Positions 28,976-39,554 are shown, counted from the first letter of the stretch. The stretch: DNA of 54,351 nucleotides from Azoarcus sp. TTM-91 (GCF_012911025.1 NZ_WUEI01000024.1:1-54351); one strand, 5' to 3'. The notes: generated by a model from the letters alone, not told the origin. Numbers and translations: made by a program.

Positions 28976-30139
28976 CTACAGCGTGTGCAGGCGATCGCCG
29001 CGGCTGAAACCGATCAGCGGCTGCCCCAGCCCGCGGCCCAGTGCCAGCACCTTGAACAGCTCGCCCATCTCGTGCGGCGCGGTCAGCCGCTGCACCGCGC
29101 GCGCTGCCCGCACGTAATCCGCCTTGTCTTCCGGCCCTCGCCGGGCCAGGCATTCCAGCACGCCGCAGTTGAACAGGAACTGGGCCTGGTTGGTATAGCC
29201 CAGCACATCCAGCCCGGCCTCATAGCCGGCCTCGGCGATGGCGGTGAAATCCACGAAGGCGGTGATGTCGTTCAGCCCTGGCCAGAGGAAAGGGTCGCCA
29301 TGGGCATGGTGGCGGTAGTAGCACAGCAGCGTGCCGCCACTGCGGGACGGCAGGTAATACTCCGCGCCCGGGTAGCCGTAATCCACCAATAGCAAGGCGC
29401 CCTGCTGCAAGCGCTCCGCCCAGGCGGCGATCCAGGCCCGCCCGGCGAGATTCATCTCGGACACGTATTCGCCGCTGGCGGGCGCCGGCAGCTTCAGTGC
29501 CAACGTCGCCTCGGCCGCTGCGCCGGTGGCCGGACGGTCCGCCCAGCACAGCCGGCCGGCGTCATCCAGGGCAACGCCACGCTCGAACAGCCCTTGCGCG
29601 CGGGACACCATGACGTGGACCGGCATCACGTCCAGCACCTCGTTGGCGACGACCGCACCGGAGAAGGTCTCGGGCAGGCTGTCCAACCAGCGCACCCGGG
29701 AGGCCAGATGCGGCACTTTCTGCGCCAGGGTGTCGAACTGCCGTTCCCGCAATTCGCCTGAAAGCTCCAGGATGGCATAGCTCTCCGGCAGGCAACCGCG
29801 ATGCTCCAGTTCCAACAGCAAATCCGCCGCCAGCAGGCCAGTGCCGGCACCGACCTCGATCACCGCCAGCGCACTGGCTTCCATCACCTGTTGCACCTGC
29901 GCCGCCAACGCTTGACCGAACAATGGCGTGAGTTCCGGCGCGGTAATGAAATCACCGCCCGGACCGAACTTACGCGCGCCACCGCTGTAATACCCGAGGC
30001 CAGGCGCGTACAGCGCCAGCTCCATGTAGCGCGCGAAGGACAGATAGCCGCCGGCGGCCGTCATCTCCCGCTTCACGAGTTCGGTCAGGCGCTCGCTTTG
30101 CTGAAGCGCGTCGGCAGAAGGCTGAGGCAGGGAGGACAT
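28976..30139 (-). CDS. SAM-dependent methyltransferase, MidA/NDUFAF7 family
   Basis: The 387-aa product starts at 30139 and matches the MidA (DUF185) family: ISFARYMELALY-like LSFARYMELALYAPGLGYYS, GDFITAPELTPLFGQ and the SAM loop VIEVGAGTGLLAADLL. The mitochondrial homologue NDUFAF7 methylates an arginine of a complex I subunit; the bacterial target is not established. It is divergent from the pteridine reductase gene 105 bases away, a conserved neighbourhood in this group. Confidence 0.9.
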   Translation of the reverse strand: MSSLPQPSADALQQSERLTELVKREMTAAGGYLSFARYMELALYAPGLGYYSGGARKFGPGGDFITAPELTPLFGQALAAQVQQVMEASALAVIEVGAGTGLLAADLLLELEHRGCLPESYAILELSGELRERQFDTLAQKVPHLASRVRWLDSLPETFSGAVVANEVLDVMPVHVMVSRAQGLFERGVALDDAGRLCWADRPATGAAAEATLALKLPAPASGEYVSEMNLAGRAWIAAWAERLQQGALLLVDYGYPGAEYYLPSRSGGTLLCYYRHHAHGDPFLWPGLNDITAFVDFTAIAEAGYEAGLDVLGYTNQAQFLFNCGVLECLARRGPEDKADYVRAARAVQRLTAPHEMGELFKVLALGRGLGQPLIGFSRGDRLHTL

Positions 30140-30244
30140 GGTGGAGGCGGCGGCGGTCGGAAGGCGCGCATTGTAGCCGACGCCCCGGCGGGCCACGCCC
30201 GTCCCGGCTTCCAAGGAACCCAACGAGCAGCGACAATCGCCCAC

Positions 30245-30988
30245 ATGAACCCGGACGCCCCCGTCATCCTCGTCACCGGCGCCGCCCGCAGGGTGGGCGC
30301 GGAAATCTCCCGCCAATTGCATGCGGCCGGCGCCCGGCTGGTGTTGCATTACCGCCGCTCCGGCAGCGAGGCGCGCTCACTGGCCGGCCAGTTGAACGAA
30401 ATCCGGGCCGGATCGGCCGGGGTGGTCGGTGGAGATCTCGGCGAAGACGGCGTACCGGAAGCCGTGGCCGAACAGGCGATCGCCGCCTTCGGCCAGCTGG
30501 ACGGCCTGATCAACAATGCCTCCAGTTTCTTCGCAACGCCGCTGGGCAAGATAGACCGCGCCGCATGGGACGATCTGGTCGGCTCCAACCTCAAGGGACC
30601 CTTGTTCCTGTCGCAGGCGGTGGCGGATGAACTGGGCAAACGCGGCGGTGCCATCATCAACATCGTGGATATCCACGCCGAACGGCCGCTGCGGCACTAC
30701 CCGCTCTATTGCGCGGCCAAAGCCGGCCTTGCCGGGCTGACGCGGGCGCTGGCAATGGAGTTGGCACCGGCGGTGCGGGTGAATGGCGTCGCCCCCGGCC
30801 CCATCGAGTGGCCGGAGGACGGCCAGTTCCCCAGCGACGAGCGCGCCGCCATCGTCCGCCACACTCTGCTGCAGCGTGAAGGCAGCCCGGCCGACATCGC
30901 CCGCACGGTGCGCTTCCTGATGTTCGACGCGCCTTACATCACCGGCCAGATCCTGGCGGTGGACGGCGGCCGCAGCGCCCATCTCTGA
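30245..30988 (+). CDS. Pteridine reductase (SDR family, FolM/PTR1-like)
   Basis: The 247-aa short-chain dehydrogenase has the NADPH loop [11 protein letters not shown], where TGxxxRxG with Arg is typical of pteridine reductases instead of TGxxxGxG, NNASSFF, and the catalytic YCAAKAG. It likely reduces dihydromonapterin or dihydrofolate in the folate/pterin pool. The ATG at 30245 is used; the long in-frame reading upstream is the antisense of the methyltransferase gene. It precedes ttcA by 92 bases. Confidence 0.88.
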   Translation: MNPDAPVILVTGAARRVGAEISRQLHAAGARLVLHYRRSGSEARSLAGQLNEIRAGSAGVVGGDLGEDGVPEAVAEQAIAAFGQLDGLINNASSFFATPLGKIDRAAWDDLVGSNLKGPLFLSQAVADELGKRGGAIINIVDIHAERPLRHYPLYCAAKAGLAGLTRALAMELAPAVRVNGVAPGPIEWPEDGQFPSDERAAIVRHTLLQREGSPADIARTVRFLMFDAPYITGQILAVDGGRSAHL

Positions 30989-31044
30989 AGCACGGCCGCA
31001 ACAGGCAGAAACCATGCCGGCACGGCGCGGGGAAGCGCCAAGCG

Positions 31045-31050
31045 TATAAT
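31045..31050 (+). promoter_or_regulatory. Candidate -10 element upstream of ttcA
   Basis: A perfect TATAAT is present 31 bases before the ttcA start in a GC-rich context (GCGTATAATCC). No good -35 hexamer is seen, so this is a candidate only. Confidence 0.4.
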
Positions 31051-31080
31051 CCAGCACGTTTTTTCCCCGAGTTCACCGTC

Positions 31081-32031
31081 GTGTCCATCGCCACCGCCTC
31101 AACCTTTCCGCCCGCCTCCTCCGCCGCGCCAGCTACCGAGGCCGGCGAAACCCGCTTTTCCAACACCTTCCTGCGCCTGAAGAAAAAACTGGAACGCAGC
31201 GTGGGCGAGGCCATCGCCGACTACAACATGCTCGGCGACGGCGACACGGTGATGGTGTGCGTCTCCGGCGGCAAGGACTCCTATTCGCTGCTGTCCATCC
31301 TGCTGGCGCTGCGCGAGCGTGCACCGGTGGATTTCCGCATCGTGGCGATGAACCTGGACCAGAAGCAGCCCGGCTTCCCGGACGACGTCCTGCCGGCCTA
31401 CTTCGAGTCCATCGGCGTCGAGTACCGCATCGTCACCGAAGACACCTACTCCATCGTCAAGGACAAGATTCCCGAGGGCAAGACCACCTGCTCGCTCTGT
31501 TCGCGCCTGCGCCGCGGCATCATCTACCGTACCGCCAAGGAGATCGGCGCCACCCGCATCGCGCTGGGGCACCACCGCGACGACATCCTGGAGACCCTGT
31601 TCCTGAACATGTTCTTCGGCGGCAAGATCAAGGCCATGCCGCCCAAGCTGGTGAGCGACGACGGCGAACATGTGGTGATCCGCCCGCTGGCCTACTGCAC
31701 CGAGAACGACATCACGCGCTTCGCCCGCACGATGGAGTACCCCATCATCCCCTGCAATCTCTGCGGTTCGCAGGAGAACGCCCAGCGCAAGCAGATCAAG
31801 GCCATGCTGCAGGGCTGGGCGCGGGATTATCCTGGCCGCATTGAATCGCTGGCGACTTCGTTGAAGAACGTGGTGCCTTCACACCTTGCGGACGACAAGC
31901 TCTTCGACTTCAGCGGCCTGACCCGAAACACCCCGGTAGACGAAGGCGACATCGCCTTCGATCGCCCGGAATTGCCCGTTCATCCGGCCCACACCATCAG
32001 CATCGCCGCCCACGTACCGGAACGGGAATAA
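31081..32031 (+). CDS. ttcA: tRNA 2-thiocytidine(32) synthetase TtcA
   Basis: TtcA thiolates cytidine 32 of certain tRNAs using ATP and a 4Fe-4S cluster. The 316-aa product has the PP-loop [14 protein letters not shown] and the two cluster cysteine pairs CSLC and CNLC, plus [13 protein letters not shown]. Translation starts at a GTG at 31081; the first 20 residues are a Ser/Ala/Pro-rich extension before the conserved core [16 protein letters not shown]. Family length and motifs are complete. Confidence 0.95.
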   Translation: MSIATASTFPPASSAAPATEAGETRFSNTFLRLKKKLERSVGEAIADYNMLGDGDTVMVCVSGGKDSYSLLSILLALRERAPVDFRIVAMNLDQKQPGFPDDVLPAYFESIGVEYRIVTEDTYSIVKDKIPEGKTTCSLCSRLRRGIIYRTAKEIGATRIALGHHRDDILETLFLNMFFGGKIKAMPPKLVSDDGEHVVIRPLAYCTENDITRFARTMEYPIIPCNLCGSQENAQRKQIKAMLQGWARDYPGRIESLATSLKNVVPSHLADDKLFDFSGLTRNTPVDEGDIAFDRPELPVHPAHTISIAAHVPERE

Positions 32032-32216
32032 GGCCGCCGTCCGGGGCTTGCTTCCACAAAGGCATTTGATCATCATGCGCCGAGAGCCGGACCGACAACA
32101 CTCAGCCGGCATCCCAGCCCCCCGCCGACCGCCAACGATGAAAAGCGCCGTTCCCCTCCTTTGTTGCAGCCCGGCCCACGCTTGCCGGCCGACCGGGCTC
32201 CGGAGCGGGAACTGAC

Positions 32217-33074
32217 ATGTCCGAACGCCGCAATCTCTGCCTGCTCGTTGCCGAAATCACCGGTGCCGACCGCCTGAGCGACCGTACTGCCGCGACCGAG
32301 GCCGCTCATGCACTCGAGCGCTGCATGCACCGCATCGACCGCGCCGCGGCCAGCCAGGAGGGCGCAATACTCGAGCGCAATGGCAGCGCGGTGGCGATGA
32401 GTTTCGAACGCTGCGACTCCGGCGTGCTCGCTGCCTGCGAGATCCTGGACCGCATCCTCGGACTGCCGCCTCTCAGCGGCGCCCAGCTCAGTGTTCGCCT
32501 GGGCTTGCATTACGGCGTCGCCGGGCAGGAGGAGGGCGGCCTGGACATCGCCCGCCAGTTGGCCGGCCTGTGCCGGCCAGGCCAGGCGCTGGCGAGCGGC
32601 GCGGCCGTCATGCTGCTCACCCCCTCCACCCGCCATTTCGCTGGCACCGAGGCGGTTCACGATCCGGTGCTGGAGAAGCTGGAGTGGCCGGTCTTCACCA
32701 TAGGCCACCGCGTTGGCATGGTGACTTCGGTACCCCCGACTGCCAGGGTTTCCCAACGTCTGCGCCTGCGGCACCAGCAGGAGGTGGTGTTCGTGGAAGA
32801 GCAGCGGCCGGTGCTGCTGCTGGGCCGCGAACTGGGCAACGACCTGGTGATCATCGATCCGCGCGCTTCGCGCCAGCACGCCCGCATCGAGCGTCGCCGC
32901 GAGGGCTTCATCCTGATCGACCAGAGCACCAACGGCACTTATGTTTCCATGGACGGCGCCGCGGAGCACTGCGTGAAGCATGCGGAACTGACGCTGATCG
33001 GGCCGGGCCGCATTGGCTGCGGCTTCTCGGCCAATGAAGTGGAACGCGACCTGGTGTTCTTCGACATCGTCTGA
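32217..33074 (+). CDS. Degenerate adenylate cyclase-like/FHA domain protein
   Basis: The 285-aa cytosolic product has two parts. Residues about 5-160 resemble a class III nucleotide cyclase homology domain (LLVAEITGADRLSD, LERNGSAVAMSF, VRLGLHYGV), but the two metal-binding aspartates are replaced by Glu and Gly/Asn, so catalysis is unlikely. Residues about 195-285 form an FHA phosphothreonine-binding domain with LLGRELGNDLVI, SRQHARIERR and STNGTYV. It is probably an adaptor that reads Ser/Thr phosphorylation. No kinase gene lies nearby. The 185 bases before it hold no clear promoter. Confidence 0.8.
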   Translation: MSERRNLCLLVAEITGADRLSDRTAATEAAHALERCMHRIDRAAASQEGAILERNGSAVAMSFERCDSGVLAACEILDRILGLPPLSGAQLSVRLGLHYGVAGQEEGGLDIARQLAGLCRPGQALASGAAVMLLTPSTRHFAGTEAVHDPVLEKLEWPVFTIGHRVGMVTSVPPTARVSQRLRLRHQQEVVFVEEQRPVLLLGRELGNDLVIIDPRASRQHARIERRREGFILIDQSTNGTYVSMDGAAEHCVKHAELTLIGPGRIGCGFSANEVERDLVFFDIV

Positions 33075-33127
33075 ATCCCCCTCAGCCGCGTCCACCCGGC
33101 CGCATCCCGCTGCATCCCACCGAACCC

Positions 33128-33562
33128 TCAACCCTTCAGGCACTCGCTGACGAAGCGCTTGCGCTCGTCGCCCGCCAGCGTCTTCTCCGTCGCCTGGCGG
33201 TTGCAGGCCTTCATCCTCTCCTTCGGATCCAGCACAGCTTCCTTGCTTGCGGCCACCGGCACTACCGCCGGTTTCGCAGCACTCGCCCCACTCGCCTTCT
33301 CCGCGGGCGCCGCAGGCTGCGTCTTGGTAGTCTTGGCGGCTGTTTCCGGCTTGGTGCCCTTGCTGGCGACCTCACCCTGCCCTTCGTGCTTGCCCGACAG
33401 GCAGCCGGACATGAACTGCTTGCGCTCATCGCCCTTGAGGGATTTTTCACGGGCCTCCTGGTTGCAACGTTTCATGCGCTCATGCTGGGGATTGGCCCAG
33501 GCCACCGAAGATGAAACGGCCAGCAGGCAAAACGCGACAGCGAAAATGGACGGCTTGTTCAT
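33128..33562 (-). CDS. PsiF repeat-containing secreted protein
   Basis: The 144-aa product has a signal peptide (MNKPSIFAVAFCLLAVSSSVAWA) and two PsiF repeats, ERMKRCNQEAREKSLKG and ERMKACNRQATEKTLAG, each with a conserved Cys pair, joined by an Ala/Lys/Pro-rich linker. PsiF is named from phosphate-starvation induction in E. coli; function unknown. The ATG at 33562 follows an AAGGAG ribosome site and the strong promoter at 33601-33629. No Pho box is seen there. Confidence 0.88.
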   Translation of the reverse strand: MNKPSIFAVAFCLLAVSSSVAWANPQHERMKRCNQEAREKSLKGDERKQFMSGCLSGKHEGQGEVASKGTKPETAAKTTKTQPAAPAEKASGASAAKPAVVPVAASKEAVLDPKERMKACNRQATEKTLAGDERKRFVSECLKG

Positions 33563-33600
33563 GGCGTATCTCCTTAGGCGATAGAGAGGAAAGCCGCTCA

Positions 33601-33629
33601 ATTTTGCAAACGACATATGCATTCGTCAA
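33601..33629 (-). promoter_or_regulatory. Sigma-70-type promoter of the PsiF-like gene
   Basis: On the reverse strand TTGACG (33629-33624) and CAAAAT (33606-33601) are separated by exactly 17 bases, and the interval is the most AT-rich in the neighbourhood. It reads into the PsiF-like gene 40 bases away. Confidence 0.65.
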
Positions 33630-33691
33630 CATGAAATATGCAGAAGGCAAGGCTCATCCTGCCCGAGCGAAAGACGCCGGACGCCTCATCC

Positions 33692-34096
33692 ATGCCTGAC
33701 GCCGGCGCAACCGCAGGCCTGGGCGGCCTCTTCGTGTCGGCCTTTCTTTCGGCGACGCTGCTGCCGGGAGGCTCGGAGGCGGTACTCGCTGGCCTGCTCG
33801 CGTTGCGGCCCGAGCTCTGGTTTCCCGCACTGCTGCTCGCGACCCTGGGCAACACCTTGGGTGGCATGACCACTTACCTGATGGCGCGGCTGCTCCCGCG
33901 CAAGGAAATGCCAGCCCGCCTGAACTGGCTGGAAAAGTACGGCACTACCACCTTGCTGCTGTCCTGGGTGCCACTGATCGGCGACGCCCTGTGCGCCGGC
34001 GCCGGCTTGCTTCGCCTGCCATGGCCGGCCTGCCTGCTGTGGATGGCGGTGGGCAAGGGGTTGCGCTACGCCGCCATCGCCTGGGCGATGAGCTGA
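33692..34096 (+). CDS. YqaA-like membrane protein (DedA/VTT-related)
   Basis: The product has about four membrane helices and fits the YqaA group of the VTT/DedA superfamily: FVSAFLSATLLPGGSEAVL at the start, GNTLGGMTTYLMAR, SWVPLIGDALCAGAGLLRLP and the end MAVGKGLRYAAIAWAM. The ATG at 33692 (134 aa) places the family start at residue 12; an ATG at 33638 would add 18 hydrophilic residues, and neither has a good ribosome site. Role probably in membrane lipid or ion homeostasis, unproven. Confidence 0.83.
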   Translation: MPDAGATAGLGGLFVSAFLSATLLPGGSEAVLAGLLALRPELWFPALLLATLGNTLGGMTTYLMARLLPRKEMPARLNWLEKYGTTTLLLSWVPLIGDALCAGAGLLRLPWPACLLWMAVGKGLRYAAIAWAMS

Positions 34097-34156
34097 CCGC
34101 CGCGCTGGCCGCCCGCCTATACTCCGCCCCTCCCCCCAGCCCCTCCGGAGTTCCCG

Positions 34157-34510
34157 ATGAACGAGATCCAGCGTCACGGCGTCACCGCCCGCTATGCAGA
34201 CGCCGTTGTCCACAACGGCGTCGCCTATCTGGTCGAAGTCCCGACGGGCAGCGGCGGTGACATCGCGCAGCAGACCACCGAGGTACTGGAAAGCCTGGCC
34301 CGGCAACTGGCCCGCCTAGGCAGCTCTCCCGCCCACATCCTGATGGCGACCATCTACCTGACCGATCTCGCCGAAGCGCCGGCGATGAACGCAGTATGGG
34401 AAGCCTGGGTGCCGGCCGGCAGCGCGCCCTCGCGCGCCTGCGTGCAGGTTGCCGCGCTGGTCGATCCGGGCTGGAAAATCGAGATCGCGCTGACCGCCGC
34501 CCTGCCCTGA
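34157..34510 (+). CDS. RidA family protein (enamine/imine deaminase fold)
   Basis: The 117-aa product belongs to the YjgF/YER057c/UK114 superfamily, with VVHNGVAYLVEVP, TEVLESLARQLARLGSS and AATIYLTDL-like MATIYLTDLAE and the end SRACVQVAALVDPGWKIEI. The Arg in PSRACVQV equals the catalytic arginine of RidA, so hydrolysis of reactive enamines is plausible. It is a sub-type without the classical N-terminal block. A GGAG ribosome site lies before the ATG. Confidence 0.88.
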   Translation: MNEIQRHGVTARYADAVVHNGVAYLVEVPTGSGGDIAQQTTEVLESLARQLARLGSSPAHILMATIYLTDLAEAPAMNAVWEAWVPAGSAPSRACVQVAALVDPGWKIEIALTAALP

Positions 34511-34666
34511 GCGGCACCACGCGGCGCCCGCAAGCGGCCGGATGTAACGAAAGAGCTAGCCTGGAGGCTTGTCCCTGCCGGGCCTACGGTCTTGATTTGT
34601 GCTGCGGGTGCGCCGCTGGTCCGTTAGAATTGCGGGTTTCCCTGCAGCAGTTTGCCCGGCACACCG

Positions 34667-37600
34667 ATGACCCAACGCCTGCGCGAAATCCCCTACAACT
34701 ACACCTCGTTCTCCGACCGCGAGATCGTCATCCGCCTGCTCGGCACGGAAGCCTGGGCAGTGCTGGACGAGCTGCGCGGCGAGCGTGTCACCGGGCGGTC
34801 GGCGCGCATGCTGTACGAGGTACTGGGCGACATCTGGGTCGTACGGCGCAACCCCTACCTGGAAGACGACCTGCTCGGCAACCGCGAGCGGCGCGAGGCG
34901 CTGATCGGCGCCCTCAACCATCGTCTCAACGAAATCGAAAAGCGCCGCCAGGGCAACGACCTGGTCGCGCCGCTGCTGGTGCGGGCGCGCGAAGCGGTGG
35001 CGGACTTCGAGTGCTGGTTCGAGAACACGGCCCGCCGGCGCAAGACCGCGCTGAAGGCGCTGGCCCACCACACCCGCCGCGACAACATCTGCTTCGACGG
35101 CCACGCCCGCGTCTCCCACGTCACCGACGCTACCGACTGGCGCGTCGAGTATCCCTTCGTCGTCCTCTACCCGGACACCGAGGAGGAAATGGCGCCGCTG
35201 GTGCGCACCTGCATCGAGCTGGGGCTGACCATCATCCCGCGCGGCGGCGGCACCGGCTACACCGGCGGCGCGGTGCCGCTGGATGCCAGCTCGGTGGTCA
35301 TCAACACCGAGAAGCTGATCGCCATCGGCACGGTGGAAGAGATGCTGCTGCCGGACGCCGACGGCAAGCCGATGGCCTCGCCCTACGCCACCGTGCGCAC
35401 CGGCGCCGGGGTGGTCACCGACCGGGTGGCCGAGGCCGCCAGCAATGCCGGCAGGGTGTTCGCAGTGGACCCGACCTCCGCCAGCGCCTCCTGCGTCGGT
35501 GGCAACATCGCGATGAACGCCGGCGGCAAGAAGGCGGTGCTGTGGGGCACAGCGCTGGACAACCTGGCGTGGTGGAAAATGGTCACGCCGGACGGCAACT
35601 GGCTGGAAGTGGAGCGGCTGGACCACAACTTCGGCAAGATCCACGAACAGCACATCGCCCGCTTCCGCCTGCGCCGCTTCGACGGCCTCACCTATGCGCC
35701 GCTGGGCGAAGAGCTGCTCTCCATGCCCGGCGCCCACTGCCGCAAGGACGGCCTGGGCAAGGACGTCACCGACAAATTCCTCGGCGGCATTCCCGGCGTG
35801 CAGAAGGAAGGCACCGACGGCCTGATCGTGGCCGCGCGCTGGGTGCTGCACAAGATGCCGCCCATCACCCGCACCGTCTGCCTGGAATTCTTCGGCCAAG
35901 TGCGCGAGGCGGTGCCGGCCATCGTCGAGATCACCGACTACTTCAAGCCTGGCGCCCCTGGCGCCCAGGCCGGCGTGCTGCTGGCCGGCCTGGAGCACCT
36001 GGACGAGCGCTATGTGAAGGCGGTGGGCTACACCACCAAGGCCAAGCGCCACGGCCGGCCGAAGATGGTGCTGATCGGCGACGTCGTCGGCTTCGACGAG
36101 AACGCGGTGATGGCCGCCGCCTCGGAGATGGTGCGCATGACCAACGCCCGCGGCGCCGAGGGTTTCATCGCGGTATCGCCGGAGCAACGCAAGCGCTTCT
36201 GGCTGGAGCGCTCGCGCACCGCCGCCATCTCCCGCCACACCAACGCCTTCAAGATCAACGAAGACGTGGTGATTCCGCTGCCGCGCATGGGCGACTACTG
36301 CGACGGCATCGAGCGCATCAACATCGAGCTTTCCATCTCCAACAAGCTGGAGCTGTGCCGCACCCTGGCCGACTTCCTGAAGGGCCCGCTGCCGCTGGAC
36401 CAGGGCGACGCCAACCTCGAGCAGGAAGTCGTCATCGGCGATCGCCGCGAGGCCGCGCTGAACTATATCGAGGCGGTGCGCCTGCGCTGGGAATGGCTGC
36501 TGGAGAACCTGGACCTGCCGCTGGCCGAGGCCGAGAGCCGCTTCGCCGCCTACGGCGTGGTCGCCGGCGAACTGAGCAACCGCGCTGCCAACCCCAGGCT
36601 ATTCCACCGCCTGCAGGATTACTCCATCCGCGTCTCCTGGAAGACCGAGCTCAAGCCGCGGCTGGACAAGATCTTCGACGGCGTGCTGTTCGGCCCGGTG
36701 CTCGCCCGCATCCAGGAGATCCACAAGCAGGTGCTGCGCGGCCGCGTCTTCGTCGCCCTGCACATGCACGCCGGCGACGGCAATGTGCACACCAACCTGC
36801 CGGTGAACTCCGACCACTACGAGATGCTGCAGACCGCCAACCGCGCGGTGGACCGCATCATGGCGCTGGCGCGTTCGCTGGGCGGGGTGATTTCCGGCGA
36901 GCACGGCATCGGCATCACCAAGCTGGACTACCTCACCGACGAGGAGATGACCAGCTTCTGGAACTACAAGGCCAAGGTGGACCCGGAAGGCCGCTTCAAC
37001 CGCGGCAAGCTGATGCGGCGCGGCCCGATCAAGGGCAACCTGGAGAACGCCTACACCCCCAGCTTCAACCTGATGGGGCATGAATCGCTGATCATGGAGC
37101 GCACCGAGATCGGCGAAATCGCGCACGACATCAAGGACTGCCTGCGCTGCGGCAAGTGCAAGCCGGTGTGTTCCACCCATGTGCCGCGCGCCAACCTGCT
37201 GTACTCGCCGCGCAACAAAATCCTCTCCACCTCGCTGCTGGTCGAGGCCATGTTGTACGAGGAGCAGACCCGCCGCGGCATCTCGCTCGCCCACTGGGCG
37301 GAGTTCGAGGACGTGGCCGACCACTGCACCGTCTGCCACAAGTGCGAGAAGCCCTGTCCGGTGGACATCGACTTCGGCGACGTCTCGGTGAAGATGCGCA
37401 ACCTGCTGCGCAAGCAGGGCAAGAAGTCCTTCAACCCCGGCAAGGCCGCCGCCATGGCCTTCCTCACGATCAAGGACCCGGCCACGATCAAGCTGATCCG
37501 CACCGGCATGATCGACTGGGGCTACAAAGCGCAGCGCCTGGCCAACAAGGTCGGCCGCAGCCTGGGCCTGGTGCAGCCGCAGACCAAGGCGCCGCCGGCC

Positions 37601-38548
37601 ACCCAGGGCAAGGCGCCGGTGCAGGCGCAGGTCATCCACTTCATCAACAAGCCGATGCCGGGCAAGCTGCCGAAGAAGACCTCGCGCGCGCTGCTGGACA
37701 TCGAGGACGACAAGGTCATCCCGGTGATCCGCGACCCGCAGAGGGCGGGGGTGGATGCCGAGGCAGTGTTCTACTTCCCCGGCTGCGGCTCGGAGCGCCT
37801 GTTCAGCCAGGTCGGCCTCGCCACCCAGGCCATGCTCTACCACGTCGGCGCCCAGACAGTGCTGCCGCCGGGCTACCTGTGCTGCGGCTACCCGCAGACC
37901 GCCGCCGGCGAGGAAGAGAAGGGCCAGAAGATCACCACCGACAACCGGGTGCTGTTCCACCGCGTCGCCAACACACTGAACTACCTGGACATCAAGACGG
38001 TGATCGTGTCCTGCGGCACCTGCATGGACCAACTGCTGAAGTACGAATTCGAGAAGATCTTCCCCGGCTGCCGGCTGCTCGACATCCACGAGTACCTGAT
38101 GGAAAAGGGCGTGAAGCTGGAGGGCATACAGGGCGTGAACTACATGTACCACGAGCCCTGCCACACGCCGATGAAGGTGCATTCCGGCATCAAGGTGGCC
38201 AATGAGCTGATGGGCACGCGGGTGGATCTGTCCGACCGTTGCTGCGGCGAGTCCGGCACGCTGGCGGTCGCCCGGCCTGACATCTCGACCCAGGTGCGCT
38301 TCCGCAAGCAGGAAGAGATCGAAAAGGGCGTGGCCAAGCTGCAGCAGGCGCAGCCGGACGCGCCGAGCAAGATCCTCACCTCCTGCCCGAGCTGCCTGCA
38401 GGGCCTGTCGCGCTACGCCGACGACGCCGGCGGCGTGGAGCCGGACTACATCGTGGTCGAACTGGCCAAGCACCTGCTGGGCGAGAACTGGATGCCGGAC
38501 TACGTGGCCAAGGCCAACAGTGGCGGCATCGAGCGGGTGCTGCTGTAA
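34667..38548 (+). CDS. Giant FAD/Fe-S oxidoreductase (DUF3683, GlcD-GlcF-like fusion)
   Basis: The 1293-aa product joins several modules: an N-terminal DUF3683-type region (1-165), a FAD-binding type 4 domain with [16 protein letters not shown] and [15 protein letters not shown], a FAD-oxidase C-terminal domain with [12 protein letters not shown] and GEHGIGITK, two 4Fe-4S motifs [12 protein letters not shown] and [14 protein letters not shown], and two CCG domains ([17 protein letters not shown] and HEPCHTP/CCGESGT). This is the architecture of D-lactate/glycolate dehydrogenases in one chain; the substrate is unknown. The ATG at 34667 is chosen over an upstream TTG. A strong terminator follows the gene. 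Confidence 0.9.
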   Translation: MTQRLREIPYNYTSFSDREIVIRLLGTEAWAVLDELRGERVTGRSARMLYEVLGDIWVVRRNPYLEDDLLGNRERREALIGALNHRLNEIEKRRQGNDLVAPLLVRAREAVADFECWFENTARRRKTALKALAHHTRRDNICFDGHARVSHVTDATDWRVEYPFVVLYPDTEEEMAPLVRTCIELGLTIIPRGGGTGYTGGAVPLDASSVVINTEKLIAIGTVEEMLLPDADGKPMASPYATVRTGAGVVTDRVAEAASNAGRVFAVDPTSASASCVGGNIAMNAGGKKAVLWGTALDNLAWWKMVTPDGNWLEVERLDHNFGKIHEQHIARFRLRRFDGLTYAPLGEELLSMPGAHCRKDGLGKDVTDKFLGGIPGVQKEGTDGLIVAARWVLHKMPPITRTVCLEFFGQVREAVPAIVEITDYFKPGAPGAQAGVLLAGLEHLDERYVKAVGYTTKAKRHGRPKMVLIGDVVGFDENAVMAAASEMVRMTNARGAEGFIAVSPEQRKRFWLERSRTAAISRHTNAFKINEDVVIPLPRMGDYCDGIERINIELSISNKLELCRTLADFLKGPLPLDQGDANLEQEVVIGDRREAALNYIEAVRLRWEWLLENLDLPLAEAESRFAAYGVVAGELSNRAANPRLFHRLQDYSIRVSWKTELKPRLDKIFDGVLFGPVLARIQEIHKQVLRGRVFVALHMHAGDGNVHTNLPVNSDHYEMLQTANRAVDRIMALARSLGGVISGEHGIGITKLDYLTDEEMTSFWNYKAKVDPEGRFNRGKLMRRGPIKGNLENAYTPSFNLMGHESLIMERTEIGEIAHDIKDCLRCGKCKPVCSTHVPRANLLYSPRNKILSTSLLVEAMLYEEQTRRGISLAHWAEFEDVADHCTVCHKCEKPCPVDIDFGDVSVKMRNLLRKQGKKSFNPGKAAAMAFLTIKDPATIKLIRTGMIDWGYKAQRLANKVGRSLGLVQPQTKAPPATQGKAPVQAQVIHFINKPMPGKLPKKTSRALLDIEDDKVIPVIRDPQRAGVDAEAVFYFPGCGSERLFSQVGLATQAMLYHVGAQTVLPPGYLCCGYPQTAAGEEEKGQKITTDNRVLFHRVANTLNYLDIKTVIVSCGTCMDQLLKYEFEKIFPGCRLLDIHEYLMEKGVKLEGIQGVNYMYHEPCHTPMKVHSGIKVANELMGTRVDLSDRCCGESGTLAVARPDISTQVRFRKQEEIEKGVAKLQQAQPDAPSKILTSCPSCLQGLSRYADDAGGVEPDYIVVELAKHLLGENWMPDYVAKANSGGIERVLL

Positions 38549-38553
38549 CCAAG

Positions 38554-38586
38554 GAAACGGCAGCGGGGCAGGCTGCCGTTTCTCTT
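38554..38586 (+). terminator. Rho-independent terminator after the FAD/Fe-S oxidoreductase
   Basis: GAAACGGCAGC (38554-38564) and GCTGCCGTTTC (38572-38582) form a perfect 11-bp stem with a 7-base loop, followed by TCTTT. It starts six bases past the stop codon and is the clearest terminator in the window. Confidence 0.82.
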
Positions 38587-38678
38587 TGGCGCAGAGCTTG
38601 GGCGCGGGCGCCTTTGCCACGCCTGGGCGAGATCCGGCGATCTGCGCAAAAAACTCGGTCCGCCCCTCGAACCGGCCC

Positions 38679-39464
38679 CTAAGCCGCACCCGCCTCCGGA
38701 TGCAGGCGGCGCCAGAGCTCCCCCATCGCCTCCGCCGCGCCAACCTGCAGGCGATGACTCACCAGGTGGCTGACCTCGGTGTCGCCCGGATTGATCTCCA
38801 CCGAGGGCACACCCGCTTGCCGCGCCCACCAGATCGGCCCGGCGATGTAGGGAAAGACGCTGGTGGTGCCGACTGAGAGCACCAGGTCCACGCCCTGGCC
38901 CAGCAGCGCCTGCAGCCGGTCCAGCGCACGTTGCGGCAGCATTTCGCCGAACAGCACCACGTCCGGCCGCAGCACGCCGCCGCACAGCGGGCAGGGCGGC
39001 GGCAGCGTCAGACCGGCGAAGTCCGCCACGTCGCGCTCATGCGGGCATTCGGTGCAGCGCAGGTGATGCACCCTGCCGTGGATCTCGATCAGCTTCGTCG
39101 AACCGGCCGCACGGTGCAGGCCATCCACGTTCTGCGTCAGCACCCACACTGCCTCGCCATGCCCGGCTTTCTCCCGCTCAAGCTCGGCAATAAGGCGATG
39201 GGCGGCGTTGGGGCCGGCGCCTCGGCAATTGCGCTCGATCTCGGCAAGGTACTTCCAGGAAATCTCCGGATGCGCCTCCATCATGCTGCCGGACATCGCC
39301 TCCTCGATGGTCAGTCCTTCCGCAGTCAGCCGTTCATGGTAGAGGCCACCGATGCCGCGGTAAGTCGGCAGGCCGGAGTCAGCGGAGATACCGGCGCCGG
39401 TGATGAAGAGGATGCGCCGGGCGCCAGCCACCAGGGCGGCGACGGCATCGTAGTCGGGAGTCAT
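38679..39464 (-). CDS. NAD-dependent protein deacylase, Sir2 family
   Basis: Sirtuins remove acyl groups from lysines using NAD. The product has the NAD loop TGAGISADSGLPTYRG, TQNVDGLHRAAGS, the catalytic HGRVHHL and a zinc site CTEC...CPLC. Starting at the ATG at 39464 gives 261 aa with the Rossmann domain near the N-terminus; an ATG at 39500 would add 12 residues. The insert EEAMSGSMMEAHPE-like region is typical of a bacterial class II/U sub-type. Targets unknown. Confidence 0.9.
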   Translation of the reverse strand: MTPDYDAVAALVAGARRILFITGAGISADSGLPTYRGIGGLYHERLTAEGLTIEEAMSGSMMEAHPEISWKYLAEIERNCRGAGPNAAHRLIAELEREKAGHGEAVWVLTQNVDGLHRAAGSTKLIEIHGRVHHLRCTECPHERDVADFAGLTLPPPCPLCGGVLRPDVVLFGEMLPQRALDRLQALLGQGVDLVLSVGTTSVFPYIAGPIWWARQAGVPSVEINPGDTEVSHLVSHRLQVGAAEAMGELWRRLHPEAGAA

Positions 39465-39554
39465 GCAACTAGCGTTCGGGATTCGGTACGGGCGGATCAT
39501 ACGCCTGCCGCCGAGGCCGCGGCAGCGCGGCTTACCGCAAGCGGGACGGCGGAC

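Noticed and set aside
36599..38743. 714-codon reverse frame over the FAD/Fe-S oxidoreductase
   Set aside because: Complementary-strand shadow of a gene with many clear motifs; no domain in its own translation.
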